Origin: Lysobacteraceae bacterium SCN 69-320
GTDB taxonomy: Bacteria > Pseudomonadota > Gammaproteobacteria > Xanthomonadales > Rhodanobacteraceae
DNA length: 64,000 nt
Direction: 5' to 3'
NCBI GenBank assembly: GCA_001725155.1
Contig: MEFP01000019.1
Location: 124,001 to 188,000, forward strand
The notes under the pieces are model-generated. The model did no database searches, was not told the origin of the DNA, and saw nothing but the letters and a program-made list of their open reading frames with translations. Positions 34,900 through 44,369 of the stretch are shown here, in pieces (positions within the stretch are counted from its first letter, which is position 1; the number at the start of each line of letters is the position of its first letter). The position numbers and the translations under genes are program-made.

Positions 34900-35244
34900 A
34901 AGACTTCCGGTCCACCGCAGCGCCATTGATTTCCTCGCGCTACCGAGGAGAAAGAGCGGCGAAGCGAGGCTGCCGGCAGTTGCCGCCGCCCCGGCCTCGC
35001 CCGGCATTGGCAACTTGTGCATTAAGCACAAAATCGCCAGCGCGTCCGCCGCCCCTCGCCCGATACCCTCCACCCGGCAACGCCGCGGAGAAGGCGCGCG
35101 TCGGCCGCCACGCGTCGCCGACGGCATGCATACGCGAATGACCGGGACGGCGTAGACGAACGACGGCATCGCCCGCGCCGGCGGAGCTGTCTGGATTGCC
35201 GATCGAAGGTCGCGGCGGCTGCAGCGCCGCCGCGACGGGGACGA
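34900..35244. other. Convergent intergenic region with operator-like repeat and terminator
   Basis: About 345 bases between the H1-tailed gene and phaC, both ending here. It holds a TTGTGC-ATTAA-GCACAA inverted repeat at 35015-35031, set in an unusually AT-rich patch, and a strong hairpin at 35209-35236. No gene was supported. Confidence 0.55.
35209..35236 (-). terminator. Hairpin terminator after phaC
   Basis: GTCGCGGCGGC and GCCGCCGCGAC form a perfect 11-bp stem around TGCAGC, 8 bases past the phaC stop on the minus strand. The following T content is low. Confidence 0.6.
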
Positions 35245-36309
35245 TCAGGACCGCTTGGCCAGCCAGTCGTGGATGGCCGGCGGCACTTCGCGCTGGGCGC
35301 GGCTGGAGACGTAGATGCCGATGTGGCCGCCCTTGAATGCGATCTGCGAGTAGTCGCCGCTGCCGACGACGTCCTTCAACGCGCGTGAGGCGGCCGGCGG
35401 CACGAGGTGGTCCTGCTCGGCGAAGATGTTCAGCACCGGCGCCGTGACGTTCTTCAGATCCACGGCCTTGTCGCCGATGCGCAGGCCGCCCTTGAGCAGC
35501 TTGTTGCCCTGGTAGAAATCCTTGATGAACTGGCGGAACGCTTCGCCGGCCTGGTCGGGCGAGTCGAAGATCCACTTTTCCATGCGCAGGAAATTTTCCA
35601 GCTCGGTCTTGTTGTCGAGGATGTCGACGAGGCCGACGTATTTCTGCTGATTCAGACGCAGCGGCTTCAGGGTCAGATAACAGTAGTTCATGAGATCCGC
35701 CGGCACGTTGCCGAGCGTGTCCACGAACAGGTCGACGTCGAGGTCGCGCACCCAGTGCGACAGCATGTTGTCCGGCGTGTGGAAATCCACCGGCGTGACC
35801 ATCGTGATCAGGTTGCGGACCTTCTCCGGATAGATCGCCGAGAAACACAGCGAGAACGCGCCGCCCTGGCAGATGCCGAGCAGGTTGATCGCATCGACGC
35901 CGAGGGACTTGCGCAGGAAGTCGACGCTGCGGCGCAGATAGCCGTTGATGTAGTCGTCGAGGGTCAGGTACTTGTCCGAACCGTCCGGGTAGCCCCAGTC
36001 GATCAGATAGACGTCCTGGCCCAGCGCGAGCAGGTTCTTGACCATCGAACGGTCGTCCTGCAGGTCGACCATGTACGGCGTGTTGACGAGCGCGTAGCAG
36101 ATCAGCAGCGGCGTCTTCGCAGTCGGCGCCCTGTCGCCCTTGAAGCGGTACAGCGTGACCTTGTCGTCACGGTAGACGGCTTCCTTCGGCGTGACGCCGA
36201 AGGTGACCGGATCCAGCGCGCGCAGGGTCTGCGCGCCGGCCGACAGTTTCTGCTGCAGCTTCAGCGCCTCGTCCAGCGCCTTCTGCGGTTCGATGCGGAT
36301 GGGGCCCAT
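35245..36309 (-). CDS. phaC: Class III polyhydroxyalkanoate synthase catalytic subunit
   Basis: 354 residues, the short length of class III PhaC. It polymerises (R)-3-hydroxyacyl-CoA into storage polyester. The lipase-like box GICQGG contains the nucleophile Cys147; the partner Asp is in IFAEQDHLVPP near residue 300 and the His in GGHIGIYVS near residue 330, agreeing with the known A. vinosum enzyme positions. LIDWGYPDGSDKYLTLDDYI is also typical. The class III enzyme needs PhaE, encoded immediately upstream (9 bases between the genes). No beta-ketothiolase, PhaB, phasin or depolymerase gene is in the window. Confidence 0.96.
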   Translation of the reverse strand: MGPIRIEPQKALDEALKLQQKLSAGAQTLRALDPVTFGVTPKEAVYRDDKVTLYRFKGDRAPTAKTPLLICYALVNTPYMVDLQDDRSMVKNLLALGQDVYLIDWGYPDGSDKYLTLDDYINGYLRRSVDFLRKSLGVDAINLLGICQGGAFSLCFSAIYPEKVRNLITMVTPVDFHTPDNMLSHWVRDLDVDLFVDTLGNVPADLMNYCYLTLKPLRLNQQKYVGLVDILDNKTELENFLRMEKWIFDSPDQAGEAFRQFIKDFYQGNKLLKGGLRIGDKAVDLKNVTAPVLNIFAEQDHLVPPAASRALKDVVGSGDYSQIAFKGGHIGIYVSSRAQREVPPAIHDWLAKRS

Positions 36310-36318
36310 GGCGATTCC

Positions 36319-37380
36319 TCAGCGCTTGGTCTTCTTGGACGTGGCCGCCGGCTTGGCGGCCGGCTCGGCGGACTTGGCCGCGGCGGCAGGCTTGGCGCCG
36401 GCCAGCTCGCGCTTGAGCGCGGCGACTTCGGCGCGCAGCGCGGCGATCTCGCCGGAAAGGTCTGCGGAAGCGGATTCCTGCTCCGCCTTGAGGTGGCGGC
36501 GCAGTTCCTGCAGCGACTTCTCCACGCCTTTGAGCTCGCTGCGCGTAGGCATGCCGAGCTGGCGCGTCTGCTGTTCGACTTCACCCTGGACCAGCGAGCG
36601 CACGCGCATCTGCGCATTGACCATCGCGCCGTAGGCCTTGCGGAATTCGTCCGACAGCGCGATCTCCGCGTAGGCTTCCTCGGCCGCGTCGATCCACAGA
36701 TCGTAGACCGCGCGCACCGAGTCGAGCTGGCGGCCGGGTTCCTCGCGCTCGGCGAGCTTGGACTGGAAGCGGTCGAAACCCTGCTGGCTGGCCTTGAGGA
36801 TCAGCGTGTTGTAGCGGTTGGTCTGTTCCTGGTACTCGACGAGCGCGGCGCCGAGCTGCTGCCAGCGCTCCTGATGCTCGCGCGCGAGGCCGAAGGTCGG
36901 CATGCCGAGATTGGCCAGCAGTTCCTGACGCATAGGGCCGGCCGCGCCGCGGCCGAACTCGGCCATGAGCTGCTCGAAGCCCTTGGCGCCCTGCCCGGCC
37001 AGATCGCGGAAACCGGCGCCGAGTGGATTGTTCCACAATGACGGATCCATGCCCGGCACGTTGAAGCCGCCGCGCAGCGCTTCGGTCCAGGCCGCCGCCG
37101 AACTGCCGCCGTCCTGCCCCATCGCCGTATTCAACAGGGATTGCATCAGGCCGACATAGGACTTGGCGTTGGCCGAAACGCGGTCGACGAGATCGCTCTG
37201 CTGCGCGCTCTGGCCGAACAGCTGGGTCCACTGATCCAGCGCCGCCTGCCACGGCGCGCTCGCGTCGGACTTGCCGAAACCGCCCGGCGGCGTGACGCCA
37301 TGGCTCTTCCAGCCGTCCCAATAGCGCTGTGCGAGCGCCTGCCACTGGTTCATCCAGTCTTGCGCGGAATTCGACGCCAT
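36319..37380 (-). CDS. phaE: Class III polyhydroxyalkanoate synthase subunit PhaE
   Basis: 353 residues. The N-terminus is WMNQWQALAQRYWDGW, the middle is helical with Gly-rich spacers, and residues about 265-330 form a coiled coil (LKGVEKSLQELRRHLKAEQE, LRAEVAALKRELAG) followed by an Ala/Lys-rich tail. This is the PhaE plan, the non-catalytic subunit that activates PhaC in class III synthases. ATG 37380 has a good GGAGAGGG site upstream, and a promoter-like pair is seen at 37405-37433. It is the first gene of a two-gene operon. Confidence 0.92.
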   Translation of the reverse strand: MASNSAQDWMNQWQALAQRYWDGWKSHGVTPPGGFGKSDASAPWQAALDQWTQLFGQSAQQSDLVDRVSANAKSYVGLMQSLLNTAMGQDGGSSAAAWTEALRGGFNVPGMDPSLWNNPLGAGFRDLAGQGAKGFEQLMAEFGRGAAGPMRQELLANLGMPTFGLAREHQERWQQLGAALVEYQEQTNRYNTLILKASQQGFDRFQSKLAEREEPGRQLDSVRAVYDLWIDAAEEAYAEIALSDEFRKAYGAMVNAQMRVRSLVQGEVEQQTRQLGMPTRSELKGVEKSLQELRRHLKAEQESASADLSGEIAALRAEVAALKRELAGAKPAAAAKSAEPAAKPAATSKKTKR

Positions 37381-37404
37381 AAGCCCTCTCCGAAATGCGG
37401 CCGG

Positions 37405-37433
37405 ATGCTACCCCGCCGCCTGTTGCACGACAA
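37405..37433 (-). promoter_or_regulatory. Sigma-70-like promoter of phaE-phaC
   Basis: On the minus strand, -35 TTGTCG (37433-37428) and -10 TAGCAT (37410-37405) are separated by exactly 17 bp. The expected start near 37398 leaves a leader of about 18 bases before the phaE ATG. Confidence 0.6.
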
Positions 37434-37728
37434 CGAAACGTCAGGCTGCCGAGCGTACCGCATCGGCATGTCGATGCGGGCGACGCCCGGGCCACGCAGC
37501 GGCCGGACCTGCGGCTGCGGCGTCCGCCAGCCCCGTCGTCATGAGCGCCAATGGTCCGAGCCCCCGCGATGCAACGCCGGTTTGCGGCTTGCACCCGCAT
37601 CGCCGGCGCACCTATGCTCGGCACGGGCGGCTATGAAGGTCCTTCCTTCTCCCTTCGAACCTAGGGTCTTCGCTCTCCGCCCTTTTCCTTTTTCGTTCCC
37701 CGCCCGCGGCCAGGACTCGCGCGATTCC

Positions 37729-39789
37729 ATGAAGGATGTGCTGCTGCGCCGGAGTCTCGCCGTCATCGTGCCGGAAGGCGATGCGCACACGCCGCTGCGT
37801 GTGCTGGCGACGATGCAGAAGAACCTCGAGGCCTTCGGTTATTCGCTGTCGCCGGCGCTGTTCGCGCGCCTGACCACGCTCGGCAGCGAGGCCGTGGCCG
37901 TGCTGTATCACGACATCCGCAGCGAACTGCAGCGCATGCTCGGCGCGCACCGGCCGGTAAGACCGCTGTACCCGGATTTTCCGACTCAGGTGATGGCGCT
38001 GCCGGAAGCGCAGCTCTACTGCAACGCGCTGCTGCACTACCTCGGACTCGCCGACCAGTTCGGCATCCGCACGCCGCGACCGCCGCTGCAGGAAACGACG
38101 TCGCTGCGCCTGATCGAGCTCGCGCCGGCCGGCGCCCTCGAGACGCTGTATGACCGCCTGCTGCGGGCCAGGTCGCCGTATTCGCCGCAGGACCGCGCCG
38201 ACCTCGCGACCCTGTTCGCGCAGCAGCCGGACCTCGCTGTCGCGCTGCTGCCCGATACCGTGTCGTGCAAGGAAAACCTCGCCGTGATCGCGGCGCAGCT
38301 GTTGCGCGCCGCGCGCGACGATGCCGCCGGCTGGCTCGATCGCAACATACGTACCGCAACCGATGTGCTGCGCATCGCGGCGGCATTGAGCGACGGCGAC
38401 GTATCGCTGGCCGCGGCGACGAAGTTCACGCGCCTGCGCCGTGCCTGGCGCGTGCGCCTGCTCGGCTGGGTCGAGAACGCCGGCAATGTACTGGAAGACA
38501 TGCAGCGCTGGACCGGACGCTGGCTGCGTCTGGGCGAACGGCTTCATCCCGGCGAATACGCCGGGCGCTTTCCCGTCGCCGCCGAAGCGTTCCGGGCCTT
38601 GCGCAACGGCGAACGCGCCACCGGCTTTGCCGCGCAGGTCGAAACCGCGCTGAGCGCTCAGGCGCACGCGGACGCGCTGCGCCTGCTGCGGCAGCGTCCC
38701 GGCGAGCTCGCGCGGCGGCTCGATCATCTCGCGCGCACGGGCGACGCCGCGGACGTCATGGCCGCGTTCGCCGGCTGCGCCGACGCCGTATCGACGGCCG
38801 TGCTGCTGCAGGTCATGACGCATTTCCGCCTGCGCGACCAGGCATCACCGCTGCGCGTGTTTTTCCCGAAGGGCGATGTCGGCAAACTGTTCGCCATCCA
38901 GGACCGGCGGGCGACGGTCAGCGGACCGATCGCCACGGCCTTCGCGAACCTCAGTGAACAGGCGCTGCTGCGGCGCTTCGCACAACTGCCGCCGCTGGGC
39001 CGCAGCTACGTCGATCCGCAGCTGCGGCATTTCCTGGTGCCGTTCTCGCAGCGTTCCGCGGCCAAAGCCCTGCGTACGCTCGTACGCGGCAGCCGCATGC
39101 CGCTGCCCGACTGCTCCACCTTGCGGTTCTTCCTCTGGTGGCGCAACGCCAGGGGCCGCGTCGACATCGATCTGTCAGCCGCGCTGTATGCGGACGACTA
39201 TGCCCACATCAGCACGCTGGCCTACTACAACCTCAGGAATTTCGGCGCGCACCACAGCGGCGACATCGTCGACGCCCCCGAGGGCGCGAGCGAGTTCATC
39301 GACATCGACCTGCAGCGCTGCCGCAAGGCCGGCGTCCGCTACGTGGTGATGTCGGTCAACAACTTCACCGAGCAGGCTTTCTGCGACCTGCCGGAATGCT
39401 TCGCCGGCTGGATGGCGCGCCGGGCGCCGGCCAGCGGCGAGATCTACGAGCCCGCCAGTGTGCACGACCGCTTCGACCTCGCCGCGGATACCTGCGTCTG
39501 CCTGCCGATCCTGTTCGACATCCAGGCTGGCGAAGCAATCTGGTGCGACATCGCGCTGAGGCGGCGGCCGCGCTATGCGAACAATGTACACAACCACCTC
39601 GCCGGCGTTTCGCTGATGCTGCGAGCCATGACCCAGCTGCGCAAGACCGACCTGCATACCTTGTTCGATCTTCACGTCCGCGCACGTGGTCAGGCCGTCG
39701 CCGATCCGGACAAGGCCGACACGGTATTCGCCGTCGACACGGGCATACGGCCCACCGACCTCGACGTGATCGCAGCGGAATTCCTCTGA
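37729..39789 (+). CDS. Large protein with C-terminal TerD-like domain, stand-alone
   Basis: 686 residues from ATG 37729 (MKDVLLRRSLAVIVPEGDAH); an earlier in-frame ATG at 37633 would add 32 residues of poor coding character. The N-terminal two thirds is largely helical. From about residue 460 the sequence shows a TerD/calcium-binding-like beta sandwich: RVDIDLSAALYADDY, NFGAHHSGDIVDAPEGASEF, IDIDLQRC, VRYVVMSVNNFTEQAF, CFAGWMARR. The repeated Asp motifs bind calcium in TerD proteins. The whole resembles a MXAN_6230/SCO0854-type family, but I see no RING-like cysteine cluster here. No other ter genes are nearby. The family call is from memory and moderate in confidence. Confidence 0.72.
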   Translation: MKDVLLRRSLAVIVPEGDAHTPLRVLATMQKNLEAFGYSLSPALFARLTTLGSEAVAVLYHDIRSELQRMLGAHRPVRPLYPDFPTQVMALPEAQLYCNALLHYLGLADQFGIRTPRPPLQETTSLRLIELAPAGALETLYDRLLRARSPYSPQDRADLATLFAQQPDLAVALLPDTVSCKENLAVIAAQLLRAARDDAAGWLDRNIRTATDVLRIAAALSDGDVSLAAATKFTRLRRAWRVRLLGWVENAGNVLEDMQRWTGRWLRLGERLHPGEYAGRFPVAAEAFRALRNGERATGFAAQVETALSAQAHADALRLLRQRPGELARRLDHLARTGDAADVMAAFAGCADAVSTAVLLQVMTHFRLRDQASPLRVFFPKGDVGKLFAIQDRRATVSGPIATAFANLSEQALLRRFAQLPPLGRSYVDPQLRHFLVPFSQRSAAKALRTLVRGSRMPLPDCSTLRFFLWWRNARGRVDIDLSAALYADDYAHISTLAYYNLRNFGAHHSGDIVDAPEGASEFIDIDLQRCRKAGVRYVVMSVNNFTEQAFCDLPECFAGWMARRAPASGEIYEPASVHDRFDLAADTCVCLPILFDIQAGEAIWCDIALRRRPRYANNVHNHLAGVSLMLRAMTQLRKTDLHTLFDLHVRARGQAVADPDKADTVFAVDTGIRPTDLDVIAAEFL

Positions 39790-39967
39790 GCCGCCGACGG
39801 CGGTGCGCGGAGTTCGCGCGGCAGGCATGCCCCCCTCTGCCGCCGGATCCGGGCCGGCAGCCCTCGTTCGTTTCGTCGGCGCGCCGGCGTTCCCTGCAGG
39901 ACCTGCACCGTCGCCTCGGCGAATCCGCCGGCGTCCTGCGAACGAAAGCCCTCCACGGATCATCGCC

Positions 39968-40531
39968 ATGCCGATCACGAACTCCCGCCTGCGCCGTCAC
40001 GGTGCAGCCCTGTTGCTGGCCCTGCCCGCGCTGCTGCCGGCGGCCTGCCGTTTCGTGCCGAACACGCCGCAGGAGTATTTCGGCCGTGCCGCGCTGAACG
40101 CGAACGCGGTCGCCGCGTTCGGCAGCGCCTGGTTCCGCGTGCACGACTGCAGCAATCCGCCGGCCAGCACACCGGCGGCGTTCAACAGCTGCGAGAAGCT
40201 GCTGCAGAACTCGGTCAGCCAGCTCGAAAACTCCATCGAGCGCGCCGACGCGCTGTACCGCACCGACGAGACGCGGCCGATGATCGAGGCCGGTCTGGAC
40301 CTCTACCGCTTCGTGCTCGACAGCTATCGCACGGATCATCTGCAGGTCGCGCGGCTGCTCGATGCCAAGGCGCCGGCCGCGCAGGTCGAGCAGGCATTGC
40401 ACGCGCTGGATGCGAAGAGCTACGCCGGCTTCGAGCAGCGCTACGACAAGGTCTGGGGCATTGCCGAGCCCTACGCCAAGGCGCACGGCATCAAGCTGAT
40501 CACGACGCAGACCTCGCCGCGACCGCGCTGA
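39968..40531 (+). CDS. Small exported protein, unknown function
   Basis: 187 residues from ATG 39968. The N-terminus RLRRHGAALLLALPALLPAACRF is a signal peptide. The Cys after LPAA could be a lipobox, though the residue at -3 (Pro) is unusual. The mature part is helical (NSCEKLLQNSVSQLENSIER, GLDLYRFVLDSYRTDHLQVA) with two other cysteines. The gene ends 95 bases before a strong bidirectional terminator. No family was recognised. Confidence 0.68.
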   Translation: MPITNSRLRRHGAALLLALPALLPAACRFVPNTPQEYFGRAALNANAVAAFGSAWFRVHDCSNPPASTPAAFNSCEKLLQNSVSQLENSIERADALYRTDETRPMIEAGLDLYRFVLDSYRTDHLQVARLLDAKAPAAQVEQALHALDAKSYAGFEQRYDKVWGIAEPYAKAHGIKLITTQTSPRPR

Positions 40532-40625
40532 ACGGGCAGCGCCGGCGCAACGGATCCGGCGATGGCGCCATCACCGGCGCAACGCGGACGCAGGCGACGG
40601 CACGACACCGCTCCGATCGCAGAAA

Positions 40626-40658
40626 CGAAAAAAGCCGGCGCTAGGCCGGCTTTTTTCG
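40626..40658. terminator. Bidirectional intrinsic terminator between the exported-protein gene and pnp
   Basis: CGAAAAAAGCCGG and CCGGCTTTTTTCG form a 13-bp stem around a 7-base loop, with six A on one side and six T on the other. It can terminate both the plus-strand gene ending at 40531 and pnp ending at 40677. Confidence 0.93.
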
Positions 40659-40676
40659 TAACGCATGGACTCGGGC

Positions 40677-42794
40677 TCAGGCCGAAGCAGCGCCCTGCTC
40701 GTCTTCGAGCACGGCCTTGATCGACAGGCGGATACGGCCCTGCTTGTCGACTTCGAGCACCTTGACGCGGACCATGTCGCCTTCCTTGAGCTTGTCGGAC
40801 ACCTTCTCGACGCGCTCGTTGGAGATCTGCGAAACGTGGACGAGACCGTCCTTGCCCGGCAGGATCGTGACGAAAGCGCCGAAATCCATGAGCTTGGCGA
40901 CCTTGCCTTCGTAGATGCGGCCCGGCTCGACGTCGGAGACGATCATCTCGATGCGCTTCTTGGCCTCGTCGGCCGCGGCACGGTTGACCGAGGCAATGAC
41001 GATGCTGCCGTCGTCCTGGATGTCGATCGTCGTACCGGTTTCCTCGGTGATCGCGCGGATGACCGAACCGCCCTTGCCGATGACTTCGCGGATCTTGTCC
41101 GGGTGGATGCGCATGGTCAGCAGGCGCGGCGCGAACTCGCTCATTTCCGAGCGGGCCGAGGTGATGACCTTGTTCATCTCGCCGAGGATGTGCAGGCGGC
41201 CCTGCTTGGCCTGCTGCAGCGCGACGCGCATGATTTCCTCGGTGATGCCGTCGATCTTGATGTCCATCTGCAGCGCGGAGATGCCGTCCTGCGTACCGGC
41301 CACCTTGAAGTCCATGTCGCCGAGGTGATCCTCGTCGCCGAGGATGTCCGACAGCACGACGAACTCGTCGCCTTCCTTGACCAGACCCATCGCGATGCCG
41401 GCGACCGGAGCGGTCAGCGGCACGCCGGCGTCCATCATGGCCAGCGAGGAACCGCAGACCGAGGCCATCGACGAGGAGCCGTTGGACTCGGTGATCTCCG
41501 AGACCACGCGCAGCACGTACGGGAACGCTTCCATCGTCGGCTTGACGGCCTGCACGCCGCGCTTGGCCAGACGGCCGTGGCCGATTTCACGGCGCTTCGG
41601 GCCGGCCATGCGGCCGCACTCGCCGACCGAGAACGGCGGGAAGTTGTAGTGGAACAGGAAGGTGTCCTTCGACTCGCCTTCCGGCGCGTCGATGATCTGC
41701 GAGTCCTTGGTCGTACCGAGCGTGACGGTGACCAGGGCCTGCGTCTCGCCGCGCGTGAACAGCGCCGAGCCGTGGGTACGCGGCAGCACGCCGACGCGGA
41801 TGTCGATGTTGCGCACGGTGTCCAGCGCGCGGCCGTCGATGCGCACCTTGGTCTTGAGCACGCCGTCGCGCAGGGCGCGGTATTCGATGTCGCCGAACGC
41901 GAAACCGATTTCGCTGTCGGTCCACTTGTTCGCCGCAGCCTGCTCGGCGATCGCGGCCTTGACTTCGCTCTTGAGCGCGGACTGGGCATCGCGGCGGGCG
42001 AGCTTGTCGCGGATCTTGAACGTTTCGGCCATGCGGTTGCCGATCTGCGCTTCGAGCGCGGCGAACAGCGCGTCGTTGCGGGCCGGAGCGGTCCAGTTGA
42101 AGGTCTTGCGGCCGGCTTCGGCGGCAAAGGCTTCGATCGCGGCGATCGCGCTCTTCAGCGCGTTATGGCCGAAGGTGACCGCGCCGAGCATGACTTCTTC
42201 GCTGAGCAGCTTGGCTTCGGATTCGACCATCAGCACGGCGTTGGCCGTACCGGCGACGACGAGTTCGAGCGCGGAGTTCTTCAGTTCGCTGACGCTGGGG
42301 TTCAGCACGTAGTGGCCGTCGATGACGCCGACCTTGGCCGCGCCAATCGGGCCCTTGAACGGAACGCCGGCGAGGACCAGGGCGGCGGAGGCGCCGATCA
42401 GGGCCGGGATGTCGCCGTCGACTTCCGGATTCAGCGACATGACCGTCGCGATGATCTGGATCTCGTTGCGGAACTCTTCCGGGAACAGCGGACGGATCGG
42501 ACGGTCGATCAGGCGCGAGGTCAGCGTTTCCTTTTCGGTAGGACGGCCTTCGCGCTTGAAGAAGCCGCCGGGAATGCGCCCGGCGGAGTAGAACTTTTCC
42601 TGATAGTCGACGGTGAGGGGGAAGAAATCCTGCCCCTCGCGCGCCTTGCCGGCTGCCACCGCCGTGACCAGCACGACGGTACCGCCCATGCTGACCATGA
42701 CTGCACCGCTAGCCTGGCGGGCGATTTCGCCCGTTTCCAGCGTGACTTCGTGATTACCGTACTGGAACGACCTGGTTACTTTCGCCACTGCCAT
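40677..42794 (-). CDS. pnp: Polynucleotide phosphorylase
   Basis: A 705-residue 3'-5' phosphorolytic exoribonuclease of the degradosome. Two RNase PH-like domains (about 10-220, with the helical linker to 310, and 310-545) contain [50 protein letters not shown] and the catalytic-site [18 protein letters not shown] ([20 protein letters not shown]) and S1 ([18 protein letters not shown]) RNA-binding domains close the protein. It follows rpsO after 18 bases, the usual rpsO-pnp pairing, in which E. coli pnp is controlled through RNase III cleavage of the leader. The 3' end is set by the terminator at 40626-40658. Confidence 0.98.
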   Translation of the reverse strand: MAVAKVTRSFQYGNHEVTLETGEIARQASGAVMVSMGGTVVLVTAVAAGKAREGQDFFPLTVDYQEKFYSAGRIPGGFFKREGRPTEKETLTSRLIDRPIRPLFPEEFRNEIQIIATVMSLNPEVDGDIPALIGASAALVLAGVPFKGPIGAAKVGVIDGHYVLNPSVSELKNSALELVVAGTANAVLMVESEAKLLSEEVMLGAVTFGHNALKSAIAAIEAFAAEAGRKTFNWTAPARNDALFAALEAQIGNRMAETFKIRDKLARRDAQSALKSEVKAAIAEQAAANKWTDSEIGFAFGDIEYRALRDGVLKTKVRIDGRALDTVRNIDIRVGVLPRTHGSALFTRGETQALVTVTLGTTKDSQIIDAPEGESKDTFLFHYNFPPFSVGECGRMAGPKRREIGHGRLAKRGVQAVKPTMEAFPYVLRVVSEITESNGSSSMASVCGSSLAMMDAGVPLTAPVAGIAMGLVKEGDEFVVLSDILGDEDHLGDMDFKVAGTQDGISALQMDIKIDGITEEIMRVALQQAKQGRLHILGEMNKVITSARSEMSEFAPRLLTMRIHPDKIREVIGKGGSVIRAITEETGTTIDIQDDGSIVIASVNRAAADEAKKRIEMIVSDVEPGRIYEGKVAKLMDFGAFVTILPGKDGLVHVSQISNERVEKVSDKLKEGDMVRVKVLEVDKQGRIRLSIKAVLEDEQGAASA

Positions 42795-42812
42795 CTCCTC
42801 GTGCTGTTGCGC

Positions 42813-43079
42813 TTAGCGGCGGATGCCGAGGCGGTCGATCAGGGTCTTGTAGCGGGTGGCGTCCTTGGCCTTGAGGTAGGCCAGCAGGCGGCGGCGCTGA
42901 TTGACCATCTTCAGCAGGCCGCGGCGGGAATGGTGGTCCTTGGCATGCTTGGCGAAATGGCCGGAGAGGCTGTCGATGCGGGCCGACAGCAGGGCGACCT
43001 GGACTTCCGGGGAGCCGGTGTCGTTCGGCACGCGGCCGAAGTCGGCGAGGATCTTCTGGGTTTGTTCGACGTTCAACAT
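42813..43079 (-). CDS. rpsO: Small ribosomal subunit protein uS15
   Basis: 88 residues, typical length. The core contains [21 protein letters not shown] and [20 protein letters not shown], the conserved 16S rRNA-binding helices, and ends [10 protein letters not shown]. The leader between truB and rpsO (43080-43265) holds a 12-bp hairpin at 43111-43152. In E. coli S15 represses its own translation through its leader; whether this hairpin serves the same end is open. Confidence 0.98.
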   Translation of the reverse strand: MLNVEQTQKILADFGRVPNDTGSPEVQVALLSARIDSLSGHFAKHAKDHHSRRGLLKMVNQRRRLLAYLKAKDATRYKTLIDRLGIRR

Positions 43080-43110
43080 GTTTTTTTGTGACCTTGAAAG
43101 CTAGACGAGG

Positions 43111-43152
43111 CTTGTGCAGCGCGACCGGGTACGTTCGATGGCGCTGCACAAG
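43111..43152 (-). promoter_or_regulatory. Long hairpin in the rpsO leader
   Basis: CTTGTGCAGCGC pairs perfectly with GCGCTGCACAAG (12 bp) around an 18-base loop, ending 31 bases ahead of the rpsO ATG on the minus strand. It could be an S15 autoregulatory element, an RNase III site or a truB terminator without a T run. Confidence 0.5.
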
Positions 43153-43265
43153 CCCCGCGGGGGGTGAATTGTCAAGAGAGCCGCGGGATTTTAACGCCAG
43201 ACCCCGCGGCGCAACAAGCCTGCAAGATTGCCCGGCCGTTCAGCCGGCCGCAGCCGGGCCGGGAT

Positions 43266-44192
43266 TCAGGCCGGCAGGTTCAGACCGCGACGCACACGCA
43301 GCAGGCCGCCGGCGTCGACTTCGCCGAGCGCGAGCAGGCGGCCGCCGGGGCCGTGCACGCGGCACAGCGCCTGCGCCGCACCGCAGCCGGCCACCGGCTG
43401 GCCCTGGACCAGCTGCTGCGCCTGCGTCGTGTCCAGCGTCACGACCGGCAGCGCGGCAAGGCCGGCGTCGGTATCCAGCAGCAATGCGTCGATGGCCTCG
43501 CGGCCCTGGGTCAGCAGCAGCCGCTCCAGCTCGTCCAGGCCGTGCATCCGCGGCTGGCGGAACGGCTCGACCCAGGTCCGGCGCAGCCCGACCAGATGGG
43601 CGCCACAGCCCAGCGCCTCGCCGAGATCGCGCGCGAGGCTGCGCACATAGGTACCGGAGCCGCATTCGACGTCGAGTTCGAGCTCGTCGCCGTCCCGGTG
43701 CCGCAGATCGAGGCGGAACACGTCGACCTCGCGCGGCGCGGCGCTGACGTCCTCGCCGTCACGCGCACGCTTGTACAGCGGCACGCCGCCCAGCTTGAGC
43801 GCGCTGTATACCGGCGGAACCTGAATGATGCGGCCGCGCAGCGGCGCCAGCGCGGCTTCGATGGCATCGCGGTCCAGAACCGGTACGGGGCGGCGCTCGA
43901 GGATTTCACCGTCGGCGTCACCGGTCGTCGTCGTCGCGCCCAGGCGCACGGTCGCCTGATAGGCCTTGGCCGATCCGAGCAGATAGCCGGCGATCTTGGT
44001 CGCCTCGCCGAAGCACAGCGGCAGCAGGCCGGTGGCCATGGGGTCGAGACTGCCGGTATGGCCGCCCTTGGCAGCCAGGAACAGGCGCCGCGCCTTCTGC
44101 AGCGCCTGGTTGGAGCTGAGCCCCGGTGGCTTGTCCAGCAGCAGGATGCCGTGGACCTCGCGCCAGGGCGTGGGATCTTTCTTCTTGCTCAT
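43266..44192 (-). CDS. truB: tRNA pseudouridine(55) synthase
   Basis: 308 residues. It makes the conserved pseudouridine in the T loop of tRNAs. The catalytic Asp50 is in KGGHTGSLDPMATGLLPLC, with YQATVRLGATTTTGDADGE and VPPVYSALKLGGVPLYKRAR as further TruB motifs and a C-terminal PUA-like domain (about 245-308). In relatives truB directly follows rbfA; here the two are separated by a kinase gene on the other strand, so truB needs its own promoter in the 177 bases before its start. No good ribosome-binding site precedes the ATG. Confidence 0.97.
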   Translation of the reverse strand: MSKKKDPTPWREVHGILLLDKPPGLSSNQALQKARRLFLAAKGGHTGSLDPMATGLLPLCFGEATKIAGYLLGSAKAYQATVRLGATTTTGDADGEILERRPVPVLDRDAIEAALAPLRGRIIQVPPVYSALKLGGVPLYKRARDGEDVSAAPREVDVFRLDLRHRDGDELELDVECGSGTYVRSLARDLGEALGCGAHLVGLRRTWVEPFRQPRMHGLDELERLLLTQGREAIDALLLDTDAGLAALPVVTLDTTQAQQLVQGQPVAGCGAAQALCRVHGPGGRLLALGEVDAGGLLRVRRGLNLPA

Positions 44193-44369
44193 GCGGGGAA
44201 AATTCGCTGTCAGCCGTCCATTCTGTCATCTTGCGGCGACGGAGCGTACCGGTGCCGCGCGCCCCTATCTGCCTGGCCATTGACGCGTGGACGCCGTACC
44301 GTCTCCGATCCTCCTCGAACGCGCCACCGGCGCCGCGGCGCCGTCGGCCGTCGCCGCCCGCACCAAGCC

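Noticed and set aside
37633-37728. Upstream ATG for the TerD-related protein
   Set aside because: The 32 extra residues (Pro/Phe-rich, from a T-rich stretch) look non-coding and the conserved start begins at 37729.
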